64,000 nt of DNA from Planctomycetota bacterium (GTDB taxonomy: Bacteria; Planctomycetota; UBA8742; UBA2392). A program made the position numbers and the translations under genes. Below the pieces are notes generated by a model. That model did no database searches, was not told the origin of the DNA, and was given only the letters and a program-made list of their open reading frames with translations. This document shows, in pieces, positions 1-9,275 of the stretch. The stretch spans positions 33,423 to 97,422 of the forward strand of contig JAMQHL010000017.1 in NCBI GenBank assembly GCA_025993795.1, read 5' to 3'. Positions within the stretch are counted from its first letter, which is position 1, and each line of letters opens with the position of its first letter.

Positions 1-1
1 C

Positions 2-205
2 GAGAAGCTGAAGACTTTCGGGCCCGCCCAGCGCGATCAGGAGCGCAAAGTCAAGCTGCTGGATGCCATGAAGCTTGAGCTTGCAGGAAAACGAGCCGAG
101 GCCAAGAAGGTCTACCAGGATATCTCAAAGCAGAAGGACGCTGACGGCGGCCTGTCCGACTGGCCCTACGCTGCTGAGTACCGCCTTACCTGGTGGGTCG
201 ACTAG
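2..205 (+). CDS. C-terminal fragment of an exported protein (5' end outside window)
   Basis: Only the last 67 codons are in the window, open from base 2 to the TAG at 203-205. The fragment is rich in Lys, Glu and Ala, like a helical repeat, and ends in a W-P-Y-A-A-E-Y-R-L-T-W-W motif. The protein starting at 482 ends almost the same way (W-P-R-A-A-K-Y-R-L-L-W-W). This is therefore most likely the tail of a tandem paralogue of that alpha/beta-hydrolase-type protein. The function of this copy cannot be judged from the visible part. Confidence 0.7.
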   Translation, partial: EKLKTFGPAQRDQERKVKLLDAMKLELAGKRAEAKKVYQDISKQKDADGGLSDWPYAAEYRLTWWVD

Positions 206-237
206 GCGCCACCGCACTGTCATATCTGTGTTGAATC

Positions 238-259
238 CGGGGCTGCGCTTGCAGCCCCG
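238..259 (+). terminator. Hairpin after the truncated first gene
   Basis: A perfect 9-bp stem (CGGGGCTGC, loop GCTT, GCAGCCCCG) lies 33 bases after the stop at 205. The following bases CTTACATGG are not a good U tract, so this is a possible but weak intrinsic terminator. The rest of 206-481 shows no gene that I can support. Confidence 0.4.
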
Positions 260-481
260 CTTACATGGCCGCATTCTGTTGCCACCAGCATCGGTGACCC
301 ACGCCTGCCCGCAGTTGCCCAAGCGCAGCAGGTACAGGTGTGCTGGTGGCGTGGCGATTTTGCCGCGGTTCGCGGTTATCCAACTGGCCCAGGAAGCAGC
401 GCTCTGGTGGACGGACCTGAAGTAGATTGGCCAGCGTACAGTTGCCGATTCGCCTGTGTAGCACTTTCGTTGGAGTATTCG

Positions 482-1909
482 ATGCGCACCGCCGGTCTAC
501 TCGGGATCGCCTTGCTCATCCTGGCGACTGCCTTTCCAGTTGGCGCGCAGGAGGCTGACGCCCATCAACGAAAGATTGAGCAGCGGGCCAAGTCAGACGC
601 CGCCCTGATTCTGCCCCAGCTCGGCCTTGGCGGCGACAACACCGACGAACTCAAGCCGCTCAAGTACACCACCAAAGACTGGAAGCCAGCCGCAGATGCC
701 GTTGACCCGATTGACGCGGTGTGGTGCATCCCCGAGGGCGTTGATACGTCACGCGCACTGCCACTGCTGATCACCTTGCACGGCGACGGTGGCAACGCCA
801 AGGGGCAGGCGGGCTCGATGGCCCGCGTCAGTACCGTTGAAGACCCGGTGATCGTTGCATCGGTTGGTTGGCAGAACAGCGCGCGCAGCCTGCGTGGCGG
901 CGACATAGCCGGATTTGTCAAACAGGTGCGCGAGATGACCGACGCGATTGCAAAAGCGCACCCCGTTAACACCGACCGAATCTACATGCACGGCTTCAGT
1001 GCGGGCTGCACAGTTACCGAGTTCTTTCTGGTCGAAGAGTGGGAAAAGAATCCTGAACGCATGGATATCCGTGCCGCCTTTTACAGCAGCAAGGCATTTG
1101 ACCCGCGCAAGAAGTATCCGCCTATCCCCATGATCCAGACGGTGGGCGAGAAGGAAGACAACTTCGCCGGACGTGACCAGCGCGCATACATTCGGCAGTT
1201 CTGCGGCATGGCGCGCCAAGCCGGAATCAGCGTCACCTACCACGAGATCCCGGGCCGCGGCCACGAGCTTGCGCCGCGCGTCATCCAGATCGTGCGTGAC
1301 CATATCCAGGCATTCGGCGGCCCCGGCTGCGACGTCTACCGCACGGCGCGCGGCGCGCAGGAGCCGCCTGATCCGCTGCCATTCAGCAGCGACGACGGGC
1401 TGGTAAACGAACTGATCAGCCTGTGTCGTTCCGATGATTGGGGCGGGGCGCTGAAGCGCGCACAGGAGATTGACGCGGATAAGAACTTGAAGTCGAAGGA
1501 GAAGAAGGAAGCCAAGAAGTTCCCCAAAGAGATGGAGAAGTACGCCAGGAAGGCTCTGCCTGAGCTGGAGAAGAGGATTCAGGATGCCATGAAGGCGCAA
1601 AGGTTTCCGCCCGGATGGGCAGTCAAACGCCTCAAGGCAATCAGCGAAGCCTGGGCCGGAGAAAGCTGGGTCAGCAATCGAAACTGCGGCGCACTGCTTG
1701 ACGAGCTTGCCAACGACTTTGAGCCCGCCAAGCGCGAGAGGGAACGCGAAGAGCTGTTCCGGCAAGCCGAAGCCCTTGAGGCAGAACAGGGCAAGCAGGC
1801 CGAAGCTCGCCAGCTGTACGAGCAGCTCAGCAAGCGCGTAGACGAAGATGCCGGCGCCAGCGTATGGCCCCGCGCAGCGAAGTACCGTCTGCTGTGGTGG
1901 CAGGGCTAG
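482..1909 (+). CDS. Exported alpha/beta-hydrolase (PHB-depolymerase/esterase-like) with helical C-terminal tail
   Basis: A 475-aa protein. The ATG at 482 is chosen because TGGAG precedes it at a good distance and a signal peptide follows (residues 1-22, ending VGA). The hydrolase core shows an oxyanion-type LLITLHGDGGN segment near residue 95, the nucleophile elbow HGFSAGC with Ser173, and a late GRGHELAP with His261; Asp226 is a possible acid. This is the pattern of the esterase/depolymerase group that acts outside the cytoplasm. Residues 350-475 are charged, helical and repeat-like, and their end matches the truncated gene at 2-205. The substrate is unknown. It could be a peptidase of the same fold rather than an esterase. 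Confidence 0.72.
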   Translation: MRTAGLLGIALLILATAFPVGAQEADAHQRKIEQRAKSDAALILPQLGLGGDNTDELKPLKYTTKDWKPAADAVDPIDAVWCIPEGVDTSRALPLLITLHGDGGNAKGQAGSMARVSTVEDPVIVASVGWQNSARSLRGGDIAGFVKQVREMTDAIAKAHPVNTDRIYMHGFSAGCTVTEFFLVEEWEKNPERMDIRAAFYSSKAFDPRKKYPPIPMIQTVGEKEDNFAGRDQRAYIRQFCGMARQAGISVTYHEIPGRGHELAPRVIQIVRDHIQAFGGPGCDVYRTARGAQEPPDPLPFSSDDGLVNELISLCRSDDWGGALKRAQEIDADKNLKSKEKKEAKKFPKEMEKYARKALPELEKRIQDAMKAQRFPPGWAVKRLKAISEAWAGESWVSNRNCGALLDELANDFEPAKREREREELFRQAEALEAEQGKQAEARQLYEQLSKRVDEDAGASVWPRAAKYRLLWWQG

Positions 1910-1915
1910 CGGCTG

Positions 1916-2512
1916 TTACCGCCACCGAGGTTGGAACCAATCATCGGTGGTATGTCCGTACGGAGAACGCGGCTGCTCGTATGGCTGAAGCCTGCGTCGA
2001 AACTCATCGCGTTCGCGTTGCTGATTCCGGAAGTCCTCGATCATCCACCAGAGATAGAGCACACCGAATATGCTCATGAAGAATCCGACCGCGCAGAAAA
2101 TCCAGCCGATTGTGAAACCGGTATCCTGAGGCACTTCGCCGCGCTTGACCTCGCCATAGCCCTTGCGTGAAAGGAGAAACCCGATCGGCCCGGTGATCAA
2201 CCCGATCGGCGACAGAAACACGCTGACCACACCCAAGGCCAGCACAACCGCGCGGTTACTGGGGTAGGTCAGCGGTGCCCAGCGCTGGCCGTACATTGGC
2301 GGTGGCGGCTGCCATTGCGGTGGTGGGGTGCCTTGCACCTGTGCCTGTTGTTCGGCGTGGATGCGTTCTTTGCGGATGAAGCGGGTCTCAATCTGGCCCC
2401 ACCAGTTGCCCGTGGCGCCGCAGGCAGGGCAAGCATTCGTCGCTGTTAGCTTTTCGGGCGAGCCTGAAAACGCCTTGCGGCAGTTCAGGCACGCGGCTTT
2501 GATCTTTTGCAT
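1916..2512 (-). CDS. Zinc-ribbon protein with two membrane segments (DUF4190-like)
   Basis: A 198-aa protein. The start at 2512 places a zinc ribbon at the N-terminus: CLNC near residue 9 and CPAC near residue 29. A Pro/Gln-rich linker (PPPQWQPPPP) follows, then two hydrophobic segments around residues 80-110 and 130-155, and a charged Arg-rich tail. The arrangement (ribbon, Pro-rich linker, two helices with glycine-rich ends) resembles small membrane proteins of the DUF4190 type, whose function is not known. It converges on the hydrolase gene at 482, only 6 bases away, and diverges from the hydrolase gene at 2605. An ATG or GTG further upstream is possible. Confidence 0.65.
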   Translation of the reverse strand: MQKIKAACLNCRKAFSGSPEKLTATNACPACGATGNWWGQIETRFIRKERIHAEQQAQVQGTPPPQWQPPPPMYGQRWAPLTYPSNRAVVLALGVVSVFLSPIGLITGPIGFLLSRKGYGEVKRGEVPQDTGFTIGWIFCAVGFFMSIFGVLYLWWMIEDFRNQQRERDEFRRRLQPYEQPRSPYGHTTDDWFQPRWR

Positions 2513-2604
2513 ACGATCCCATCCACATTCTGCCGTTGCAATTACGCCAATGCCAACCGGAACCACCAATGTTCATAGGTGTTGAATAGCCACCGGAGGT
2601 GTTT

Positions 2605-4269
2605 ATGCACAAGTTGATCGCGCTGTCATTGCTCACGTTCTGCTTCTCACTTGCGACCGCCCAGGAAGTACCCGAGGCGCCCTGGAAGACCGAACACCGT
2701 GACGTCCAGGTGCCCATGCGCGACGGCAAGTCGCTGGCGGCCAACATCCTGCTGCCCAAGAAGCAGGGCAAATACCCGTGCGTTCTCGTGCAGACGCCCT
2801 ACGACAAGAACCGCATGGGCCGCGAGTACGGCGACAACACCAAGGAGGCCGGTCGTGGCAGTGAAAAAGCGTTTGCCCTGTTTGACCGCGACAACTACGC
2901 CTATGCCTTTGTTGACTGGCGCGGGTTCTATGGCAGCAAAGCCGCCATCCAGGGCGTGCAGCGCGGCAAGTGGAAGCGCGGCCAGGATGGCTACGACTGT
3001 GTCGAGTGGATCGCCAAGCAGGAGTGGTGCAACGGCAAGGTCGGCACCTGGGGCGGCAGTGCACTTGGCAAGCAGCAGTTCGACACCGCCGCAGAGCGAC
3101 CTCCGCATCTGGTGTGCTGCGCACCGCTGATCGCATACCAGGGCAACCGCTACGAATCCTACTACGAAGGTGGCGTTGCACTTGAGGCCCACGTCAAGTC
3201 GATTGACCGGCTTGGCTTCGGCGTGGGTGATCTGGTTTCCGCGAACCCCCTTCCCAGCCGACTTTGGCAGCTCATCCGCAGCACAACCTACAAGCCGGAC
3301 AAGATCGCGGTGCCCTGCCTGATGGTCAGCGGATGGTGGGACAACTTCCCGCGAGAGGTGATCGAGCAGTTTGGGGATCTAATGGCAAAGGGCACTGGCG
3401 GCGCCAAGGAAAGCAGGCTGGTGATGGGCCCCTGGTCGCACACCGCGATCGACCTGCCGAACCAAGGCGACCTGAAGTTCAAAGACGCAGAGGACTACTC
3501 AACAAAGATTACCAAGCAGTTCTTCGACTACTACCTGCGCGAGATCAAGGATAGCGGCTGGGAGAAGCAGCCGCGCGTGCATGTCTACCAGTGCGGCGAG
3601 GGCTGGGCCACAGGCGAAAGCTGGGACAAGCTGCGCGGCAAGGCAGCAACGATGCATCTGCATGCCGACGGCATGGTCAATGCAAATACGCCGGCCGAGT
3701 CCACAACGGAGGCTCCGCTGACCCGTGAGTACAATTACGACCCCAAGAAGCCCTCCCCGACCATTGGCGGGCAGAACCTGCCCCCGCTGGACCACGGGCC
3801 CAAAGAACTCAGTGTGATCGAAAGGCGCACCGATGTGCTGGTGTATTCCACGGCAGCGCTGGAGAAGCCAATGCGCGTGCGCGGGGAGGTCGAGTTGTCG
3901 TTTGCGTTCTCATGCAACCGGGTAGATACGGACATTCACGTACGGCTGTGCGACACCGACGAGAACGGTAAGACCTATCTGGTTGGCGAGACGATACAGC
4001 GCGCGAAGTTGCGGGACGGAAAGACGGTGCAGGCGCTGAAACCGGGAGAAGCATGTGAGCTGACGTTGCGCCTCGCCCCACACGCATACACGTGGGCCGA
4101 AGGGCACAAACTCAAGCTGATCATCACAGGCGGCAACTCACCGCGCTATGAGCGCAACACGCATACTGGCGCCGACGCATGGGACGAAGCCAAGGCACTG
4201 GATGTTGCGGTCAGCATCTATCATGACGCCAAGCGCGCCGCACGGCTGACACTGCCAGTGTTAGAGTAG
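2605..4269 (+). CDS. Secreted CocE/NonD-family (S15-like) hydrolase
   Basis: A 554-aa protein. ATG at 2605 is preferred over the in-frame GTG at 2599 because GGAGG at 2595-2599 sits five bases before it. A signal peptide (residues 1-20) precedes an X-Pro dipeptidyl-peptidase/cocaine-esterase-type fold: VPMRDGKSLAANI near residue 37, nucleophile region GTWGGSALG with Ser152, an acid candidate in SGWWDNFP, and a His in GPWSHTAID. The C-terminal third (from about residue 390) has the jelly-roll type RVRGEVELSF and LCDTDENGKTYLVGE segments of the PepX_C domain. The length fits the family. Substrates in this family are esters or peptides with small acyl groups; which one here is not visible. It ends directly against the convergent gene at 4270. 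Confidence 0.85.
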   Translation: MHKLIALSLLTFCFSLATAQEVPEAPWKTEHRDVQVPMRDGKSLAANILLPKKQGKYPCVLVQTPYDKNRMGREYGDNTKEAGRGSEKAFALFDRDNYAYAFVDWRGFYGSKAAIQGVQRGKWKRGQDGYDCVEWIAKQEWCNGKVGTWGGSALGKQQFDTAAERPPHLVCCAPLIAYQGNRYESYYEGGVALEAHVKSIDRLGFGVGDLVSANPLPSRLWQLIRSTTYKPDKIAVPCLMVSGWWDNFPREVIEQFGDLMAKGTGGAKESRLVMGPWSHTAIDLPNQGDLKFKDAEDYSTKITKQFFDYYLREIKDSGWEKQPRVHVYQCGEGWATGESWDKLRGKAATMHLHADGMVNANTPAESTTEAPLTREYNYDPKKPSPTIGGQNLPPLDHGPKELSVIERRTDVLVYSTAALEKPMRVRGEVELSFAFSCNRVDTDIHVRLCDTDENGKTYLVGETIQRAKLRDGKTVQALKPGEACELTLRLAPHAYTWAEGHKLKLIITGGNSPRYERNTHTGADAWDEAKALDVAVSIYHDAKRAARLTLPVLE

Positions 4270-7059
4270 CTACTCGGGGTCGCTGCCGTCGGTGCGTTTG
4301 CCGGTGCCGACCTTGGCGGGCAGGGGCGGGTGCTGGTCCCAGGTCCAGTGCCGCTTGGGAATCACCTGCTTGGGCACGACTACGTTTTCGCCGTGTTTAG
4401 CTTCCCATTCCAGCACGCAGACTTCGTGTACGTTGTTCTCGAAGAACTCCATGCGAAAGGGGTAAACGCCGGGGGCCAGGCGCACCGGCGCGCTGCTTTT
4501 CGAGCGCTGGTAATGCAGGTTGTCGTCCTCAAGCACCAGGATGCCGTCAAGCCACACCAATATCCCGTCGTCGCTGCGGCAGTGAAAAATGTAGTCGCCT
4601 TCCTGCTCAACAATCAGGGCGCCGTACCAGGCAACCGCAAAAGTCTCGGCGGGAAAGGGCAAGTTGAAATCGTTGGCGTTCTCGTAGTTCACCCACGGGT
4701 TCTTGCGCACTTCAAAACACATCAGCGGCTCAAGGTCGGGCATCTTGCCGTAGCCGCCGGGGTTGGGCAGGTCAAACAGGTACGCGATCAGCCCCTTGTT
4801 TGTCACGTCAATCTGGAACGGATCGCTGGTGACAATCGTGAGGCGCGCCACCATGCGACCCTCACCCAAGCCGACTGGCAGCACTGCGCGACACTTGCGG
4901 CGCTGGCTGGCGGCGTTGACCTGCACGACGGACTCAAGCGTGTAGCTGAAAGCTTTGCCGTCTACGGACATCTTCAGGTCAGCCCCCTGCACCTCTGCGT
5001 CGCCGGTCACCTCAACTTCGAACTCAAAATCCTGTCCTTCGCGAATGCTGGGCAGTGTCGAAGGGTTGGAAAACGGCACGGCAGGCGGCGTTTCGCCTTC
5101 TGAGTAGATGGCCTTGGCGCTAAGGATGCGCGGCGGCTTCGGCGGTACAACCGGCGGAAAGAAGTACTGGTAGGGCAGCACGCGCACTTCTTCCCACATC
5201 AGGCTGCCGTCAGGGTTGGCCTGAGTGCCGTGCTTCATTTCGGTAATGCGCAGCGAAGCGCCGGGACCCTCGGCCGTGAAGTCGATGCTCAACGGCAGGT
5301 AGCGCTCGTCGCCGGCGGGGACCTCAAAATCAAGAATGGTCTGCGAGTTGACATCGCCCGTGGCACCTTCACTGCCGCGCGCCTGGTCGCCCAGTGTCAC
5401 GCGAAGCCGCCCGTTGGCCTGAAAGCGGATCAGCCGCGGCCCGTCGGCGGCCCAGTCGGCAGGCAGGCCGAGCTTGCCATCCCAGCGACAGGCGAGCGGG
5501 TTGTGCTTAAAAGGCAGGTCAAGGTTCGCGCGTTGGTCGAACATGAAGTCGCGCTCAAGGCGCAAGACTTCGGGCTCGCGCGTGCCGGGCTCAATGAAAC
5601 CGTAATTCGACCAGCCCTCAAGATTGTGCCAGCCGGCGAACAAGCCGAACTGTGTGGTGACCAGGTAATCCTGCGAATTGGAGGGGATGGGTTCGCCGTA
5701 TGTCGGTTGTAACATCGAACCGTCTGCCGGGCCGCTGCCGAAGGCGCCGACGGTCTTGGCTTTGTACACGATCACTTTGCCCGTGATTGCCCCGATCGGA
5801 ACGGTCACTTTCAGTTGTGTTTCGGACTGCTCAAGCAGCGTTGCAAAGGTTCCGCCGATGCTGACTTGGACCCAGTCGGGAAACTCCTTCGACTCGCCGC
5901 CGGATGGGCCAATGACGTTGCTCTTGCCAGAAAGATTCTGGCCGTGGATAGTCAGGCCATCCCCGACCTCGCCTTCGTCTTTGCTCAGCTTGGTAATGAT
6001 CGGCGCGTTGTTGCTCCACAGGTGCTCGGGCAGCAACAGCATCTCGGGCGGCACGGGGATCGGCTTGCTCTGGCCCTCTGGCACATACATGAAGTTGCAT
6101 GCGCCCATGGCGTCGATCACGCTGCCGTTCTTGCCCTCCATGTACTCGATGCGCAGGGGGTGCAGGCCCGCCTCCAGCGTGATCACCGTGCTGACCTCGG
6201 TGTAGTCGCGAATGTCGTTCAGCAGCACCGTGTCGCCCGCGATTACCACGCGCATGGTCCAGTCCGAACCCGCGTACAGCCAGTATTCGCCCGTTTCCTG
6301 AACAACGAGAAAACCCTCCCACACGCCCATGAAGTTGGTCAGGTCTATGGGCAGGTCGGACCAGTCGGCTTTGCTTTCAAAGTACACGCGCTGGTCGATG
6401 CGCAGGACGTCGGGCGTGCGTTGGTCGAGGGTTGGCTTGTCGGGGTCCAGCAGGTCCTCAAGCGGCGAGCGCGTAAACGCATAGTACCTGGCGTACAAGC
6501 CGCGCCGGTCCTGCATCAGTTGCTTGCTGACCTCATCCAGGTTTTTCTTGCCGATCGGGTCCTTGATGCGGCGCGTCGCCGGCCGCGCGTTGCCGAGCGT
6601 CTGGTTGGGCGGGCGCTTGATGGCGCGCAGTTGGTTGATTCTGCGTTCGCGCTCGGCCTGTTTGGGGTTCGGGGGTTGTGCGGGCGGCGTGGGCGCCGGC
6701 TTTTCAGCATTGCCGGACTGGCTTGGCCCGGAAGGTGTGGGGTCTTTTTCGTTCTTGCCGATTTGGCCCGAGGGGTCGGGATTTCTGGCACGTTCGGCCC
6801 GGATTCGCTCGGCTTCGGCGCGCATGGCTTCTTCGAAGGCACCGGCAGGCGAGTCCGGAGTAGCCGAGTCGGGCTCGGTTTTTTCGGCGGGATCAAGGGT
6901 GACGTCTTCCGGTGTGGGCGCGATTTGCGAAGATGCTTGTCGGCGATTGTCGCCCAGCAGTGAAAGCGGCGAGGCATCAGGCACGAACAACAGGAATGCG
7001 CCGGCCATCAGCAGCACAGCCAGCACCGGCAGGATGATCAGCAGTTGGCGTCGCCCCAT
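4270..7059 (-). CDS. Membrane-anchored surface protein with three PA14-like domains and an IPT/TIG domain
   Basis: A 929-aa protein. ATG at 7059 is favoured (AAGGTC upstream) over an in-frame TTG at 7098. One N-terminal hydrophobic helix (residues 5-26) is followed by a low-complexity Pro/Glu/Ser linker to about residue 180. A PA14-like domain follows at 186-320 (GLYARYYAF, then ETGEYWLYAGSDWTMRVVI). An IPT/TIG-like segment lies near 345-430 (PIITKLSKDEGEVGDGLTI). A second PA14-like domain covers about 460-620, and a third about 760-905 (QEGDYIFHCRSDDGILVWL). PA14 domains are beta-barrel modules that bind carbohydrate or act as adhesins, so a role in glycan binding outside the cell is likely but inferred. 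It is divergent from the dynamin-like gene. Confidence 0.75.
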   Translation of the reverse strand: MGRRQLLIILPVLAVLLMAGAFLLFVPDASPLSLLGDNRRQASSQIAPTPEDVTLDPAEKTEPDSATPDSPAGAFEEAMRAEAERIRAERARNPDPSGQIGKNEKDPTPSGPSQSGNAEKPAPTPPAQPPNPKQAERERRINQLRAIKRPPNQTLGNARPATRRIKDPIGKKNLDEVSKQLMQDRRGLYARYYAFTRSPLEDLLDPDKPTLDQRTPDVLRIDQRVYFESKADWSDLPIDLTNFMGVWEGFLVVQETGEYWLYAGSDWTMRVVIAGDTVLLNDIRDYTEVSTVITLEAGLHPLRIEYMEGKNGSVIDAMGACNFMYVPEGQSKPIPVPPEMLLLPEHLWSNNAPIITKLSKDEGEVGDGLTIHGQNLSGKSNVIGPSGGESKEFPDWVQVSIGGTFATLLEQSETQLKVTVPIGAITGKVIVYKAKTVGAFGSGPADGSMLQPTYGEPIPSNSQDYLVTTQFGLFAGWHNLEGWSNYGFIEPGTREPEVLRLERDFMFDQRANLDLPFKHNPLACRWDGKLGLPADWAADGPRLIRFQANGRLRVTLGDQARGSEGATGDVNSQTILDFEVPAGDERYLPLSIDFTAEGPGASLRITEMKHGTQANPDGSLMWEEVRVLPYQYFFPPVVPPKPPRILSAKAIYSEGETPPAVPFSNPSTLPSIREGQDFEFEVEVTGDAEVQGADLKMSVDGKAFSYTLESVVQVNAASQRRKCRAVLPVGLGEGRMVARLTIVTSDPFQIDVTNKGLIAYLFDLPNPGGYGKMPDLEPLMCFEVRKNPWVNYENANDFNLPFPAETFAVAWYGALIVEQEGDYIFHCRSDDGILVWLDGILVLEDDNLHYQRSKSSAPVRLAPGVYPFRMEFFENNVHEVCVLEWEAKHGENVVVPKQVIPKRHWTWDQHPPLPAKVGTGKRTDGSDPE

Positions 7060-7135
7060 GCGTGACCTTGACAGCACAATGTTCAAGCAGGATACCAACC
7101 TATTGCGGGTTTAGATTTTTTCTTTGGACTATAAT

Positions 7136-7201
7136 CTCACGCCAAGGCGCTAAGTCGCCAAGACCTGCCGGGCCTTTCTTTGCGTCTTTGCGCAGCGTGA
7201 G
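7136..7201. repeat. Dispersed-type palindromic repeat between divergent genes
   Basis: The element starts CTCACGC (7136-7142) and ends GCGTGAG (7195-7201), an exact 7-bp terminal inverted repeat. Both arms carry short near-repeats: AAGGCGCTAAGTCGCCAAG on the left and CTTTCTTTGCGTCTTTGCG on the right, roughly complementary to each other. Units of this style (CGCCAAG and TTTGCGTCTTTGCG) are seen between genes in many environmental bacteria. That last point is recollection, not a search. It sits just upstream of the dynamin-like gene. Confidence 0.55.
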
Positions 7202-7229
7202 ACCGGCACTTCGAATCCCTGAGGGTTGA

Positions 7230-9140
7230 GTGAGCGCAGGCGAACCAGAAGATCTGAACCAGCGGCTGCAGGCGAAAATCGCCGAGGGCCTCGGCGAAGA
7301 ACGCGACCTGCTGAAAAGGCTGCGCGACCTTCTGATCCGGCAGCAGTTTGATGACACGCAAATTGACCAGGTCAGCGGCCTGGTCCTGCACCTGGAAGAG
7401 CTGTTTCTGCTGGTGATTGTCGGTGAAGTGAAGGCCGGCAAGAGCAGCTTCATCAACAGCCTGCTGAACGCCGAAGTCTGCAAGGTCGGCGCGATCCCGA
7501 CGACCGACAAGATTCATGTGTTGAAATACGGCGACGTTGAGCGTGAACGCATTCTCGAAGAATACCTGATCGAGAAGCAGCTGCCGTTTGAGCCGCTGCG
7601 CAACATCAACATCGTCGACACGCCGGGCACAAACAGCATCGTCAAGCGGCACGGCGAGATTACCGAAAGCTTTATCCCGCGCTGCGACCTGATTCTGTTC
7701 ACGACCAGCGTGGACCGGCCGTTCAGTGAAACCGAGCGCGAATTTCTCAGCTACATTATCCAGAGCTGGGCCAAGAAAATCATCTTCATCATCACCAAGA
7801 AGGACATCAAGGAACCTCACGAACTAGAAGAGATTCACAAGTTCGTTGCCGACAGTGCGCTCAAGTTTTTCGACTTTGAGCCCAAGATTTTCATGGTCAG
7901 CGCCAAAGAAGCCCGCAAAGCCAAAGCAGACAAAGACGACGCGCTGTATGAAAAGAGCGGCTTCAAGGCGCTTGAAGAATATCTCTTCACGCAACTGAGC
8001 CAGGGCGAAAAGCTGCAGCTCAAGCTCGAAAGCCCGATCAACAGCGCCATCGCGATTTCAGACCGCGCGACCGAGGCCTTCACAGCGCGCATGACCAACC
8101 TCAAGGACGACCGGCGCGTGCTTGAGAACATTCGCGCGCAGCTTGACCAGTCTGAAAGCGACATGTCGGAGAACTTCGGGCGCTTTATTCTGGAAGTGGA
8201 CAACATCGTCTACGAGATGGAAAAGCGCGGCCGCAACTGGGTCGATGACACCGTCAAGCTGACGAACATGGGCCTGCTGCGCAGCGCCGAGCGCTTTCGC
8301 GCGCGCTTCAAAGAAGAAGTCATCAAGGACTACGAAATCAAGATTGACGAAACGCTCAACCGCGCCGTTGACTGGTTCATGAAGAAGTATCTCAAGGTCT
8401 GGCAGGACACAACCGAGTACTTTTCTGACCAGGCCGCAAAGCGGCCCCACGAGGGCATGGTAGGCAAGGTAGGCACGAAGTTCGAGTACAACCGCGAGAA
8501 GATTTATGACCTTGTGCGCGCAGACAGCAAAGACCGCATCAAGGGTTTCGATTACGATGACCAGGTCCGCAAGTTCATGTCGCGCTCGGCGACGGGAATC
8601 AACTCAGCTATCGGTGGAGCCCTGATTGGGATAGGCGGTGCAATCGCGGTGCTTGCAGCAGGTGCGGCAACGTCATTGGCAGTTGACATCACAGGGGTGA
8701 CTGCCGGTATTGTGTTGACGGGCATCTCTTTGACCATACTTCCGCTGCAGCGCCGCAAGATTAAGGCCGAGTTCAGTGATCGTTGCACGGCGCTGCGCGC
8801 AGCACTGACCGAAGTGCTGGATGCGCAGATCAAGAAAGAAGCACGCGAGGCCGTTGAGAAGGTGCGCGAAAGCTTCGGCCCGTTCTTTGACTATGTGGGC
8901 CGCACCACCGGCACGGTCGAGGACGCGATCAAGCAGGCAAAAGAAATTCGCGACGGGCTGATCCAGCTCAAGCGCAAGTTCGGCATGACGCTGGAAGAAG
9001 AGAAAGACACGCTCAAGGCCAAAGACACGCGCGAAATGAAGGCCCCCCTGCCGCTGCGCGGCGCGAGCGCAGTTCCGCACGAGGCCACGCAGGCCCCGGA
9101 TGACCAGCCGAAAAGCGACAGCCCCGCAGAAGGCGAGTAA
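7230..9140 (+). CDS. Bacterial dynamin-like GTPase
   Basis: A 636-aa protein starting at GTG 7230 with GAGGG just upstream. It has all GTPase motifs: G1 GEVKAGKSS (residues 65-73), switch-I Thr in PTTDK (90-94), G3 DTPG (130-133) and G4 TKKD (189-192). The rest is mostly long amphipathic helix. A strongly hydrophobic, Gly/Ala-rich hairpin at about residues 450-505 (GGALIGIGGAIAVLAAG) looks like the membrane-inserting paddle of bacterial dynamin-like proteins. The tail is charged and Pro-rich. The family remodels or protects membranes. Many relatives occur as adjacent pairs, but only one copy is present here. It lies divergent from the PA14 gene and convergent with the porin gene, so it is probably its own transcription unit. 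Confidence 0.85.
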   Translation: MSAGEPEDLNQRLQAKIAEGLGEERDLLKRLRDLLIRQQFDDTQIDQVSGLVLHLEELFLLVIVGEVKAGKSSFINSLLNAEVCKVGAIPTTDKIHVLKYGDVERERILEEYLIEKQLPFEPLRNINIVDTPGTNSIVKRHGEITESFIPRCDLILFTTSVDRPFSETEREFLSYIIQSWAKKIIFIITKKDIKEPHELEEIHKFVADSALKFFDFEPKIFMVSAKEARKAKADKDDALYEKSGFKALEEYLFTQLSQGEKLQLKLESPINSAIAISDRATEAFTARMTNLKDDRRVLENIRAQLDQSESDMSENFGRFILEVDNIVYEMEKRGRNWVDDTVKLTNMGLLRSAERFRARFKEEVIKDYEIKIDETLNRAVDWFMKKYLKVWQDTTEYFSDQAAKRPHEGMVGKVGTKFEYNREKIYDLVRADSKDRIKGFDYDDQVRKFMSRSATGINSAIGGALIGIGGAIAVLAAGAATSLAVDITGVTAGIVLTGISLTILPLQRRKIKAEFSDRCTALRAALTEVLDAQIKKEAREAVEKVRESFGPFFDYVGRTTGTVEDAIKQAKEIRDGLIQLKRKFGMTLEEEKDTLKAKDTREMKAPLPLRGASAVPHEATQAPDDQPKSDSPAEGE

Positions 9141-9275
9141 CTCAGGGGGTAATGGATGCCCAGCTGCGGCTGCTGCGAACGCGGGTTTCCGCACGTTGCT
9201 TAGCCATGCGTGGGTTCGGCATTGCCCGATCGCGTCGTAACCCAATCAGCAAAGTCGGCCGTTTCGGAGTGGTAC

